DNA of 64,000 nt, from positions 1 through 64,000 of the forward strand of contig JACJZU010000003.1 of NCBI GenBank assembly GCA_020635435.1, given 5' to 3'. Below, piece after piece: positions 45,191 through 53,544 of this stretch. The notes under the pieces were generated by a model. The model was given only the letters and a program-made list of their open reading frames with translations, was not told where the DNA came from and made no database searches. Numbering within the stretch: position 1 is the first letter of the stretch; every line of letters starts with the position of its first letter. Origin of the DNA: Flavobacteriales bacterium (lineage in GTDB: Bacteria; Bacteroidota; Bacteroidia; NS11-12g; UBA9320). The translations under genes were made by a program, and so were the position numbers.

Positions 45191-45883
45191 ATGAACAAGG
45201 TAGTTGAAAATGCAGATCAGGCGGTACAGGGAATTCAATCGGGGATGACGCTCATGCTGGGAGGTTTCGGCTTGTGCGGGATACCCGAGAATTGTATTGC
45301 CGCATTGGTGCGAAAGGGTGTTACAGGATTGACCTGCATATCCAACAATGCAGGTGTCGATGATTTTGGGATCGGTTTGATGTTGCAGCGCAAGCAGGTC
45401 CGAAAGATGATCAGTTCCTATGTTGGGGAGAATGCTGAATTTGAGCGGCAATTACTGAGTGGGGAATTGGAAGTGGAGTTGATACCTCAGGGTACCCTGG
45501 CCGAAAGGTGCAGAGCTGCCGGAGCCGGAATACCGGCGTTTTATACCCCGGCAGGTTACGGTACAGAAGTGGCTGAAGGCAAGGAATTTAGAGAGTTCAA
45601 CGGCAAAATGTACTTGCTCGAGCATGCTTTTGACGCCGATTATGCGATCGTGAAGGCCTGGAAAGGTGATACGCTCGGAAATCTCGTATTCAAGGGGACA
45701 GCCCGCAATTTCAACCCAATGATGGCCATGGCAGGGAAGTATACCATAGCGGAAGTAGAGGAGCTTGTTCAACCCGGGGATCTGGATCCGAACTGCATTC
45801 ATGTTCCCGGGATTTTTGTGAACACGATATTTCAAGGTACTGATTACGAGAAGCGGATCGAGCAACGCACGATCCGCAACTGA
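45191..45883 (+). CDS. scoA: Succinyl-CoA:3-ketoacid CoA-transferase, subunit A
   Basis: 231 residues from the ATG at 45191 (MNKVVENADQAVQGIQSG), preceded by GAGGAATCCT, a fair ribosome-binding site; upstream codons to 45116 look like leader sequence. Subunit A binds the CoA moiety: LMLGGFGLCGIPENCIAALV, TCISNNAGVDDFGIGLML and LIPQGTLAERCRAAGAGIPAFYTPAG are typical. It moves CoA from succinyl-CoA to acetoacetate. Paired with scoB, 42 bp downstream. Confidence 0.94.
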   Translation: MNKVVENADQAVQGIQSGMTLMLGGFGLCGIPENCIAALVRKGVTGLTCISNNAGVDDFGIGLMLQRKQVRKMISSYVGENAEFERQLLSGELEVELIPQGTLAERCRAAGAGIPAFYTPAGYGTEVAEGKEFREFNGKMYLLEHAFDADYAIVKAWKGDTLGNLVFKGTARNFNPMMAMAGKYTIAEVEELVQPGDLDPNCIHVPGIFVNTIFQGTDYEKRIEQRTIRN

Positions 45884-45925
45884 TCAATAGATTATCAATA
45901 GATCATCAAGAACTAAGAGAAGATT

Positions 45926-46582
45926 ATGTTAGACAAGGACGGAATAGCGAAACGCATTGCACGCGAGTTGCAGGATGGTTTCTACGTGAACCTTGGAATT
46001 GGAATCCCTACGCTGGTTGCCAATTATATTCCCGATGGTATGGAGGTTATCCTGCAATCGGAGAATGGGTTATTGGGGATGGGGCCTTTTCCAACTGAGG
46101 AAGAAGTAGATGCAGATCTCATCAATGCCGGAAAACAAACGGTTACAACATTACCGGGTTCCTCATTTTTTGACAGCGCCACCAGTTTTGGCATGATCCG
46201 GAGTGGGCGGGTAGACCTCACCGTTCTCGGAGCCATGGAAGTGAACGACAGGGGAGATATTGCAAATTGGAAGATACCCGGGAAGATGGTCAAAGGCATG
46301 GGAGGGGCCATGGATCTTGTTGCTTCTGCACGCAACATTATCGTAGCCATGATGCATACCAGCAAATCGGGAGAGCCCAAATTACTGGATGAATGTACTT
46401 TGCCAATAACCGGATTGGGCTGCGTAAAAAAGGTGGTCACAAATCTTTGTGTTATGGACATTACCGAACGGGGTTTCGAGCTTCTCGAACTGGCACCCAG
46501 TGTAACTGTTGAAGATGTCCGCAAGGCCACAACAGGCCGATTGATCATTAAGGGCGAGATCCCTGAAATGCAGTTGGACTGA
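45926..46582 (+). CDS. scoB: Succinyl-CoA:3-ketoacid CoA-transferase, subunit B
   Basis: 218 residues; carries the catalytic Glu in LQSENGLLGMGPFP, which forms the acyl-glutamyl anhydride. YVNLGIGIPTLVANYIPDG opens the fold, and SFFDSATSFGMIRSGRVDLTVLGA and GLGCVKKVVTNLCVM follow. With subunit A it allows acetoacetate use, the last step also for homogentisate-derived acetoacetate; hmgA is 7 kb away. An 11-bp direct repeat (ATCAATAGATT/C at 45883-45904) sits in the short gap to scoA. Confidence 0.94.
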   Translation: MLDKDGIAKRIARELQDGFYVNLGIGIPTLVANYIPDGMEVILQSENGLLGMGPFPTEEEVDADLINAGKQTVTTLPGSSFFDSATSFGMIRSGRVDLTVLGAMEVNDRGDIANWKIPGKMVKGMGGAMDLVASARNIIVAMMHTSKSGEPKLLDECTLPITGLGCVKKVVTNLCVMDITERGFELLELAPSVTVEDVRKATTGRLIIKGEIPEMQLD

Positions 46583-46619
46583 TATTCTTCAGTTCATCGT
46601 TTAATTGGATCCGGAGTCC

Positions 46620-46627
46620 TACTTTTG
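46620..46627 (+). promoter_or_regulatory. Promoter -7 box upstream of mdh
   Basis: TACTTTTG is an exact TAnnTTTG match, 34 bp before the mdh ATG, so the leader would be about 30 nt and would carry an A-rich ribosome-binding region (AATAAAGCAGAATC). This separates mdh from scoAB as its own unit. Confidence 0.55.
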
Positions 46628-46661
46628 CACCCCGAAAAACAACCGTCAATAAAGCAGAATC

Positions 46662-47597
46662 ATGAAAGTTAGTGTAATTGGAGCAGGAAATGTAGGGGCT
46701 ACCTGCGCAGACGTAATTGCCCAGAAAGATATCGTTAACGAAGTCGTTCTTCTCGATATCAAGGAGAATTTTGCCGAAGGAAAGGCATTGGATATCTGGC
46801 AATGTGCTCCGGTAAATTACTTCGATACCCGTGTAGTGGGTGTTACGAATGATTACACACGAACTGCCAATTCCGATGTGGTTGTGATCACGTCAGGTTT
46901 ACCACGTAAACCGGGCATGAGCCGCGACGACCTCATCGGTACGAATGCAAAGATCGTGAAGAGCGTTACCGAGCAGGTAGTTGCGCATTCTCCCGAGGCG
47001 ATCATCATCGTCGTATCAAATCCGTTGGATGTAATGACCTATTGTGCTTACCTCACCGCCAAGAAACCCGGAAGTAAGGTTTTCGGAATGGCCGGTGTTT
47101 TGGATACAGCGCGATACAGGGCATTTCTGGCAACTGAATTGAATTGTTCACCAAAAGATATTCAGGCTGTTTTACTCGGAGGTCATGGAGATACCATGGT
47201 TCCACTTCCCCGATATACGACCGTAGCCGGAATTCCGGTGGAAGAATTGATCGATTCGGCCAAACTCGATGCCATCATTGAACGAACCAAGAAGGGGGGA
47301 GGAGAGATCGTTAATCTTCTCGGCACCTCAGCCTGGTATGCTCCCGGTAGTTCAGCAGCACAAATGGTAGAAGCGATCGTTCGTGATTCACAGCGCATTT
47401 TCCCGAGTTGCGCTTATTTGGAAGGGCAGTACGGTCTGGAGCATATTTTCCTCGGTGTTCCCACTAAACTCGGTAAAAATGGTATTGAGGAGATCATCGA
47501 ACTTCAATTGAACGACCAGGAGATGGAACTTCTTCACGCATCTGCCAAGCACGTGCGGGAGGTAATGGAGGTTCTGGACGGAATGAATATGTTCTAG
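46662..47597 (+). CDS. mdh: Malate dehydrogenase
   Basis: 311 residues; NAD-dependent malate-oxaloacetate interconversion in the TCA cycle. VIGAGNVGATCADVIAQ is the dinucleotide loop, VVLLDIKENFAEGKALDIWQ follows, substrate arginines are in GLPRKPGMSRDDLI, and the catalytic His is in LGGHGDTMVPLPRYTTV. The family is the lactate dehydrogenase-like bacterial MDH typical of Bacteroidota. A bulged hairpin (TCCGAATCGC / GCGATCGGA, 47599-47621) behind the stop may act in termination but has no T-tract. Confidence 0.95.
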   Translation: MKVSVIGAGNVGATCADVIAQKDIVNEVVLLDIKENFAEGKALDIWQCAPVNYFDTRVVGVTNDYTRTANSDVVVITSGLPRKPGMSRDDLIGTNAKIVKSVTEQVVAHSPEAIIIVVSNPLDVMTYCAYLTAKKPGSKVFGMAGVLDTARYRAFLATELNCSPKDIQAVLLGGHGDTMVPLPRYTTVAGIPVEELIDSAKLDAIIERTKKGGGEIVNLLGTSAWYAPGSSAAQMVEAIVRDSQRIFPSCAYLEGQYGLEHIFLGVPTKLGKNGIEEIIELQLNDQEMELLHASAKHVREVMEVLDGMNMF

Positions 47598-47718
47598 GTC
47601 CGAATCGCACGGCGATCGGATAGCTGATTTCATTTCGAGCTCCTTTGCCATGGCAGAGTGAGTACCCAAATGCTTTAAAACCCATATTGCTTGATGAATG
47701 CATTTTGGAAGTAGCAAT

Positions 47719-48279
47719 ATGGTATTCTTAGACGAAGCTAAGGACTATTTCCTTGGACGATGTAATGAAATTATCTCAATGGCGAATTGTGGAGACCCAT
47801 GGGTATTCTTATGTGGTTCTGCAATGATTGACTATTTAACGCAAATGACAACTGGAGATTCTGGACGATGCGCATACATTTCCTTTGTTGATGCTTATTT
47901 CAAAGAAGTTAATCCAGCTTACAACGAATTCAGATTTGCAGATGGGCAGCAGGATTTACCCACGCAGATGTATCTTATTTTAAGATGTGGAATCGTGCAC
48001 AAGTTTTCTTTGGTCCCTGGAGATCGAGAAAGACGCTATGGAGGACGAATAAGGTCAATATTACTCGCTCATGAGAGAAATGGTCACGAGAATGCACATT
48101 TGACTTCTTACACAAATAACGGCATGGATAGTGTCTTGTTTATTGCAGAGCAATTTGCAAAAGATATCAAATCTGTTGTCGAGCAAATCTTTTTAAAGGC
48201 GACGCATGATTCAAATTTGAAAGAAAAGATGACCAGACACTTAAGTGAATTCCCACCTATAATGGGGAATTTCACTTAA
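47719..48279 (+). CDS. Orphan protein of unknown function, AT-rich
   Basis: About 186 residues from the ATG at 47719 (MVFLDEAKDYFLGRCNEII); an earlier in-frame ATG at 47698 adds seven residues. No domain is recognised. The protein is soluble, helix-rich, has scattered Cys (RCNEII, MANCGDP, LCGSAM, LRCGIVHKF) and a YGGRIRSILLAHERNGHENAH segment. The gene is visibly more AT-rich, with A/T-ending codons, than mdh and the transporter on either side, so it may be a recent arrival. A long inverted repeat overlaps its stop codon. Confidence 0.6.
   Translation: MVFLDEAKDYFLGRCNEIISMANCGDPWVFLCGSAMIDYLTQMTTGDSGRCAYISFVDAYFKEVNPAYNEFRFADGQQDLPTQMYLILRCGIVHKFSLVPGDRERRYGGRIRSILLAHERNGHENAHLTSYTNNGMDSVLFIAEQFAKDIKSVVEQIFLKATHDSNLKEKMTRHLSEFPPIMGNFT
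48241..48279. terminator. Inverted repeat at the end of the orphan gene
   Basis: TTAAGTGAATTCCC (48241-48254) pairs with GGGAATTTCACTTAA (48265-48279) apart from one bulged base, around a ~10-base loop. It includes the orphan gene's stop codon. It could end transcription or protect the 3' end, but no T-tract follows, so a recombination or mobility remnant is also possible. Confidence 0.5.
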
Positions 48280-48336
48280 ATCTAGCTCACAATAGCCACG
48301 CAGCGCCTGAACGCAATGCCATTCAGGAAGTTGTGA

Positions 48337-49299
48337 ATGCTGAAATCCTTAGATTTTCTCAATCAGGACATCTTAATTGCAGTCCAATTACCTCTAAATA
48401 GGAATCATATCAAGGAGCGCATCGAACAGGTTCATTCTCCACGCTTGAGTTACGGCGTGCGCATGATGCTTGCGGCCGGACTCACTTTTTCGGCTATGAA
48501 TGTGCTGGTGAAGGCAATTCCACACATTCCGGCGGTGGAGGTTGTCTTTTTTCGCTCACTGGTGTCGCTGGTTTTGACGCTAACCATTCTGCTCAGAAAG
48601 CGGATTCCTTTATTGGGAAGCAATCGCAAGGTGCTATTTCTGAGGGGAGTATTCGGTACGGCTGCCCTCACCCTTTTCTTTTACACGCTACAGGTGATGC
48701 CACTCGCATCTGCCATGGTCATTCACTACTTGTCACCGATCTTCACCGCCTTACTGGCTGCCCTGTTTTTGAAGGAACAGATCCGTTTGCCGCAATACCT
48801 CTTCTTCCTGATCAGCTTCGCCGGAATTATACTGATCAAAGGGTTCGATAGCCGGGTGGAATGGCTGGATATGTTAGCGGGAGTAGGGGCGGCATTGCTT
48901 TCAGGAGCAGCCTACAATTGCATCCGCTGGTTGAAATTCGGTGAGGATAGTCATGTGATCATCTTTTATTTTCCTTTGATAGCCATGCCCACAACTTTGA
49001 TGCTCACCTTGTTTGTAACCGGCTGGGTTGCACCTGAACCTACTGAGCTACTCATACTGATCGCAATAGGGGTCCTCACTCAATTTGCACAGTTTTTCCT
49101 CACCAGGGCGTATCAAAGCGAGGAAGCAGGTACAGTTGCTGCTGTGACCAATGTTGGAATAATTTACGCCCTGCTCCTGGGCTGGTTGTTTTTTGGTGAG
49201 TTGTTCGGCTTAGGAGCGTTCGGAGGGATGGTATTGGTCGTTGCGGGTGTTTTGCTCAACGTTTTCTACCGGGAGCATAAAAAAAGAGCCGCCCGTTAG
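48337..49299 (+). CDS. DMT-superfamily transporter (EamA type)
   Basis: 320 residues with about ten membrane helices in two EamA repeats. Typical parts are AAGLTFSAMNVLVKAIPHIPAVEVVFFRSLV and ASAMVIHYLSPIFTALLAALFLKEQIRLPQ in repeat one, and FLTRAYQSEEAGTVAAVTNVGIIYALLLGWLFFGE in repeat two. Members move amino acids, nucleotides or sugars; the substrate is unknown. The first ~40 residues, before the first helix, are polar and may be longer than in the real protein. It converges on rplT through a shared terminator. Confidence 0.85.
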   Translation: MLKSLDFLNQDILIAVQLPLNRNHIKERIEQVHSPRLSYGVRMMLAAGLTFSAMNVLVKAIPHIPAVEVVFFRSLVSLVLTLTILLRKRIPLLGSNRKVLFLRGVFGTAALTLFFYTLQVMPLASAMVIHYLSPIFTALLAALFLKEQIRLPQYLFFLISFAGIILIKGFDSRVEWLDMLAGVGAALLSGAAYNCIRWLKFGEDSHVIIFYFPLIAMPTTLMLTLFVTGWVAPEPTELLILIAIGVLTQFAQFFLTRAYQSEEAGTVAAVTNVGIIYALLLGWLFFGELFGLGAFGGMVLVVAGVLLNVFYREHKKRAAR

Positions 49300-49310
49300 G
49301 GCAGCTCTTT
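49283..49310. terminator. Bidirectional terminator between the DMT gene and rplT
   Basis: AAAGAGC-C-GCCC (49283-49294) and GGGC-A-GCTCTTT (49299-49310) form a stem with one mismatch and a GTTA loop. A-rich sequence precedes it and T-rich sequence ends the right arm, so each strand has a stem plus T-run. The DMT stop (TAG 49297-49299) lies in the loop. It serves both converging units. Confidence 0.8.
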
Positions 49311-49331
49311 ATCGAAAGTTCGTATTCCGAA

Positions 49332-49676
49332 CTATTTTACCTTGTTAACTACAGCTTCAAATGCTGCAGGATGATTCATGGCCAGATCGGCCAGAACTTT
49401 ACGGTTCATACCAACTTCTGCCTTGTGCAGAGCACCCATGAACTGTGAGTAGGACATGCCATGCAAACGAGCACCGGCATTGATCCGCTGAATCCACAAA
49501 GCGCGGAAGGATCTTTTCTTGTTCTTGCGGTCGCGGTAGGCATACACCCAACCTTTTTCGATAGCGTTTTTGGCTACCGTCCACACATTTTTTCTTCGGC
49601 CAAAGTAACCCTTGGCGTGCTTAAGCATCTTTTTTCTTCGCTTTCTTGAAGCTACTGCGTTTACTGAACGTGGCAT
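49332..49676 (-). CDS. rplT: 50S ribosomal protein L20
   Basis: 114 residues; binds 23S rRNA early in large-subunit assembly. Starts MPRSVNAVASRKRRKKMLKHAKGY-like in family style and contains GRRKNVWTVAKNAIEKGW and YAYRDRKNKKRSFRALWIQR, both hallmarks of L20. Last gene of the conserved order thrS-infC-rpmI-rplT. In other bacteria L20 represses its own operon by binding the mRNA upstream of rpmI. Confidence 0.97.
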   Translation of the reverse strand: MPRSVNAVASRKRRKKMLKHAKGYFGRRKNVWTVAKNAIEKGWVYAYRDRKNKKRSFRALWIQRINAGARLHGMSYSQFMGALHKAEVGMNRKVLADLAMNHPAAFEAVVNKVK

Positions 49677-49750
49677 TTGTTATTTGTTTTATGACCAAGG
49701 CGATACACTATTGCAGTAATGCTTAGTTGCCCGGCCAGGTTAAAAATGGA

Positions 49751-49951
49751 TTATTTACCGATTCGCAGGAGGAATTTAACATTCGACTCATCCGTAGAGT
49801 TCACCAAACCGGAATAGCCCAAATTGCGCTTTTGCTTGGTGGTCTTTTTGGTGAGGATGTGGCGTTTGTAGGCTTTGTTCCTCTTGATCTTGCCGGTGCC
49901 GGTGAGCGAAAAACGCTTCTTGGCACTCGAGTTGGTTTTCATTTTAGGCAT
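49751..49951 (-). CDS. rpmI: 50S ribosomal protein L35
   Basis: 66 residues, very basic, with MPKMKTNSSAKKRFSLTGTG and RNKAYKRHILTKKTTKQKRNL, the standard L35 pattern. It is 31 bp behind infC and 74 bp before rplT in the translation operon. The gap in front of rpmI is short, so a large L20-binding leader as in E. coli is not obvious. Confidence 0.97.
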   Translation of the reverse strand: MPKMKTNSSAKKRFSLTGTGKIKRNKAYKRHILTKKTTKQKRNLGYSGLVNSTDESNVKFLLRIGK

Positions 49952-49982
49952 GGCTGCTTCGTTTATTCTATCTGTTATGCGG

Positions 49983-50522
49983 CTATTTCTTTGGTGCCAG
50001 CATTATGATCATTTTTTTTCCTTCTAACCTGGGAAGTTGCTCTAACTTACTCACGTCGGCCAACTTCTCCGCAAATTGCAGAAGGAGTAATTCTCCTCGC
50101 TCCTTGTGAACGATGCTTCTTCCGCGGAAGAAAACATACGCTCTTACTTTATTTCCTTCCTGTAGGAACTTTTCGGCGTGTTTGCGTTTAAACTCGATAT
50201 CATGGTCATCCGTATTCGGTCCGAATCGGATCTCCTTGATCACGGTTTTAACCTGATTCGCCTTTTGCTCCTTCAGTTTCTTCTTTTGCTCAAACAGGAA
50301 CTTCTTGTAGTCGAGTATCTTACAAACCGGTGGTTTCGCATTGGGTGAGATCTCTACGAGGTCCAACTCCGCTTCATCTGCTAGTTTTAATGCTTCCGAA
50401 AGCGAAACGATCTCCGACTCGCCTTCATGAACAAGTCGTATCGGGTCTGATGTGATTCTTTTATTGATTCGGTGGGGATCAGCCTGCCCACGGTAACCAA
50501 TTTTCTTTTTTACTCTTCTCAA
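49983..50522 (-). CDS. infC: Translation initiation factor IF-3
   Basis: 179 residues; binds the 30S subunit and checks start-codon pairing. Family parts are HRINKRITSDPIRLVHEG at the N-domain, NAKPPVCKILDYKKFLFEQ, the linker KKKLKEQKANQVKTVIKEIRFGP and VFFRGRSIVHKERGELLL in the C-domain. It starts with TTG at 50522, placed directly after the thrS stop TAA. Rare start codons are a known device for IF-3 self-control, since IF-3 rejects them. Start assignment fits family length. Confidence 0.95.
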   Translation of the reverse strand: MRRVKKKIGYRGQADPHRINKRITSDPIRLVHEGESEIVSLSEALKLADEAELDLVEISPNAKPPVCKILDYKKFLFEQKKKLKEQKANQVKTVIKEIRFGPNTDDHDIEFKRKHAEKFLQEGNKVRAYVFFRGRSIVHKERGELLLLQFAEKLADVSKLEQLPRLEGKKMIIMLAPKK

Positions 50523-52457
50523 TTAGTTCGTATTCAACTCTTCTTTAAAAAATGCAACTACCTCCTCTTTATCCATTGCACCTTGGTCTCCATGACCGTG
50601 TTTTCTCATTGAAACAGTCTGATTTTCAGCTTCTTGCTCACCTACGATCATCATGTAAGGAACTTTTTTGACCTCGGCATCCCGTATCTTTCTGCCGATT
50701 TTTTCGTTCCTAAAATCAATGAAGCCGCGAATATCGTGATTATTCAGAAAAGTCAAAAGGTTCTGAGCGTAATCGTGGTATTTTTCGCTGATGGGGAGAA
50801 TTGCAAATTGTTCCGGACTTAACCAAAGCGGGAAATTCCCTGCGCAATGTTCGATGAGGATACCAATGAAACGCTCCAGAGAACCGAAGGGTGCTCGGTG
50901 GATCATTACAGGGCGATGCTTTTCGTTATCGCTTCCAATGTATTCCAACTCGAAACGTTCCGGCAAGTTATAATCGACCTGTATGGTTCCCAATTGCCAG
51001 GATCGTCCGAGGGCGTCCTTTACCATGAAGTCTAGTTTCGGGCCATAGAATGCCGCTTCGCCATATTCTGTGACGGTCTTCAGATCGCGTTCTGCAGTGG
51101 CTTCAATGATCGCGCTCTCTGCTTTCTCCCAGTTCTCGTCACTGCCAATGTATTTTTCCCTGTTATCACGGTCGCGCAATGAGATCTGTGCGGTGAATTC
51201 GTTGAAGCCCAATTTGTTGAAAACATACATCACGAGATCGATCACCTCGACAAACTCAGCTTTTATCTGCTCCGCGGTACAGAATATATGTGCGTCATCC
51301 TGCGTAAAACCTCGAACCCGGGCCAATCCGTTCAACTCCCCGCTTTGTTCATACCGGTATACAGTGCCGAATTCAGCGATCCGAAGCGGAAGGTCTTTAT
51401 ATGAACGTGGTTTGAACTTGTAGATCTCACAGTGATGTGGACAGTTCATCGGTTTCAGAAGAAACTCCTCATCCTCGTGCGGGGTGCGTATGGGTTGAAA
51501 GGAGTCCTGTCCGTATTTTTCGTAATGTCCACTTGTTACGTAGAGTTCTTTTTTGCCAATATGAGGGGTTACAACCTGTTCATAACCTCGTTCAACCTGT
51601 GCCTGGCGCATGAATCGTTCCAGTCGTTCGCGCACTGCTGTACCCTTCGGAAGCCAAATGGGAAGTCCGGCTCCAACTTTTTCGCTGAAGGTGAACAACT
51701 CAAGTTCCTTTCCGAGCTTTTTATGGTCGCGGCGTTTAGCCTCTTCAAGTAATTCGAGGTATTCCGTAAGTTCCTTCTGTTTTGGGAAGGTGATCCCATA
51801 GATGCGCGTGAGCTGTTTATTTTTCTCATCACCCCGCCAGTAGGCACCCGCCACAAGCATCAGTTTAACAGCTTTGATCGCCCCTGTGGAAGGGATGTGA
51901 GGCCCCCTGCATAGATCCACAAAGTTTCCCTGGGTATAAAAAGTGATCTCACCGTCTTGCAGGCCCTCGATCAGATCGAGTTTGTATTCATCCCCTTTTT
52001 CGGTGAAGTAGGCTACGGCGTCGGCCTTGGAAACCTCGGAGCGTTCATAAGGATTGTCCTGGCGGGCCAGCTCCAGCATCTTGTCCTCGATCTTCTTGAA
52101 GTCGTCGGCAGAAATGTGTTGGTCGTTGAAATCAATGTCGTAATAGAAACCATTGTCGATCGGAGGTCCGATCCCTAGCTTGATGCCGGGATAAAGAGCT
52201 TCAAGCGCCTCAGCCATCAAGTGTGCCGAAGAATGCCAAAATGTCGATTTTCCGCCTTTGTCATCCCAGGTGAGCAATTCGAGACTCGTATTTTCGGGCA
52301 AAGCACGGGTCAGATCCCGGACCTCACCGTTCACTTTGGCAGCTAAAACTTTTCGAGCCAAACCTTCGCTAATGCTTTTGGCTACATCGAGTGCAGTACT
52401 TCCTGCGGGAAACTTACGAATGCTCCCGTCGGGAAGGGTTACCTTAATTTCGTTCAT
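50523..52457 (-). CDS. thrS: Threonyl-tRNA synthetase
   Basis: 644 residues; charges tRNA-Thr. Domain order: TGS (1-60, VTLPDGSIRKFPAGSTALDV), the editing domain with the HSSAHLMAEAL zinc motif, the catalytic core with class II motif 2 (FGTVYRYEQSGELNGLARVRGFTQDDAHIF) and motif 3 (HRAPFGSLERFIGILIEH), and the anticodon-binding domain (about 545-644). Zn ligands (MNCPHHCEIYKF) are intact. Four-base overlap with the upstream TPR gene. Confidence 0.97.
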   Translation of the reverse strand: MNEIKVTLPDGSIRKFPAGSTALDVAKSISEGLARKVLAAKVNGEVRDLTRALPENTSLELLTWDDKGGKSTFWHSSAHLMAEALEALYPGIKLGIGPPIDNGFYYDIDFNDQHISADDFKKIEDKMLELARQDNPYERSEVSKADAVAYFTEKGDEYKLDLIEGLQDGEITFYTQGNFVDLCRGPHIPSTGAIKAVKLMLVAGAYWRGDEKNKQLTRIYGITFPKQKELTEYLELLEEAKRRDHKKLGKELELFTFSEKVGAGLPIWLPKGTAVRERLERFMRQAQVERGYEQVVTPHIGKKELYVTSGHYEKYGQDSFQPIRTPHEDEEFLLKPMNCPHHCEIYKFKPRSYKDLPLRIAEFGTVYRYEQSGELNGLARVRGFTQDDAHIFCTAEQIKAEFVEVIDLVMYVFNKLGFNEFTAQISLRDRDNREKYIGSDENWEKAESAIIEATAERDLKTVTEYGEAAFYGPKLDFMVKDALGRSWQLGTIQVDYNLPERFELEYIGSDNEKHRPVMIHRAPFGSLERFIGILIEHCAGNFPLWLSPEQFAILPISEKYHDYAQNLLTFLNNHDIRGFIDFRNEKIGRKIRDAEVKKVPYMMIVGEQEAENQTVSMRKHGHGDQGAMDKEEVVAFFKEELNTN

Positions 52458-53491
52458 TGATTTATTTCGAGTCGTTCAATTGCTTCTTTGGCCGGTTCAT
52501 AGTCGGGGTTGAGAACCAGACATCTTCGGTAGTGCACGAAAGCCTGTTCCGAATTGCCTTTGCCTTCATTGCTCAATCCAAGCATGTAATGGCCCTTCAC
52601 AAAATCAGGGGCAAATTTAACGGCTATGCGAAAATGTTCGATTGCGCGATCCCAGTTTTTTCGGGCAAATAGAATATAGCCCGTGTTGTAATAGGCCAGG
52701 TAATGCGATGCATTCAGATCAACTGCTTCCTGATAGTCCTTCAGGGCTTCCTCATCACGACCCAGTTTTTGATATAAGAAGCCTCTCCCGTAAAAGGCCT
52801 CATCGTTGAGCTGGTCCTGATCTATAGCCCTCGTGAACCAGGCTAAACCGCTCGTATCTGTGCGGGCTGTGTAGATCTGCCCCAATTGCATGAGCACATC
52901 CATATTGCCCGGATCATACAGGGCACATTTTTCAAAATTCGCAATGGCCCTGGAGGTATCACCCGCCTCCTTGAAAGCCAGGCCCTGAAAAAAGTGGGCC
53001 TGAACCGAGTTCGGACTCAATTCCAAAGCTTTGTTCAGGGTTTGAATACTCTCATCATATTTGCGAACGATCATCTGGAACCGACCCAGATTGACGAGAG
53101 ATTGGACGTCGCGGGGAAATTTTCTTGCAGCTTCTTCATAGGTCTTGCTGGCATCGAAAGATCTATTCAGAGCTAAAAGTATGTCACCCTTCAATGCATA
53201 GTATTCCGACAGATCAGGTTCGAGTTCGATAGCCCGCTCAACATCCTCTAGGGCAAGTTTGTATTTATTTGCCTTGACCAATTCGCCGGCTCTGCCAGCG
53301 TAGTATTCATGATTGTCGGGGTATTTTTCAATACGCTTGCTCCATTCGCGCACTACGAGGCTCAAGGTGGTGTCTTCCGACATCAGATAACCGGATTTCC
53401 CATTGAATATGCGCCCACAGGAACTCGATCCCAACCATATACTGCTGCAAAGCACTATGAACAACCCTATCGCACCGGTGACTTTTCTCAT
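52454..53491 (-). CDS. TPR-repeat lipoprotein
   Basis: 345 residues. Signal sequence ends IWLGSSSCGRIF with a lipobox Cys. Seven or so tetratricopeptide repeats follow, each with the A/G-x-x-Y/F-x-x-A pattern (YYAGRAGELVKANKYKLALE, YYALKGDILLALNRSFDASK, AHFFQGLAFKEAGDTSRAIA). TPR proteins scaffold other proteins; the partner is unknown. It is the first gene of the unit running into thrS, though its job seems unrelated to translation. The hmgA gene diverges 53 bp away. Confidence 0.82.
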   Translation of the reverse strand: MRKVTGAIGLFIVLCSSIWLGSSSCGRIFNGKSGYLMSEDTTLSLVVREWSKRIEKYPDNHEYYAGRAGELVKANKYKLALEDVERAIELEPDLSEYYALKGDILLALNRSFDASKTYEEAARKFPRDVQSLVNLGRFQMIVRKYDESIQTLNKALELSPNSVQAHFFQGLAFKEAGDTSRAIANFEKCALYDPGNMDVLMQLGQIYTARTDTSGLAWFTRAIDQDQLNDEAFYGRGFLYQKLGRDEEALKDYQEAVDLNASHYLAYYNTGYILFARKNWDRAIEHFRIAVKFAPDFVKGHYMLGLSNEGKGNSEQAFVHYRRCLVLNPDYEPAKEAIERLEINQ

Positions 53492-53544
53492 ATTTCAAAG
53501 GGAGTCAAAATTCGATAATTTCGGCCACTAAAGACTCTACGAAC

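Noticed and set aside
47599..47623. Hairpin after mdh as a rho-independent terminator.
   Set aside because: The stem has a bulge and no T-tract follows, so it is mentioned only under mdh and not called as a feature.
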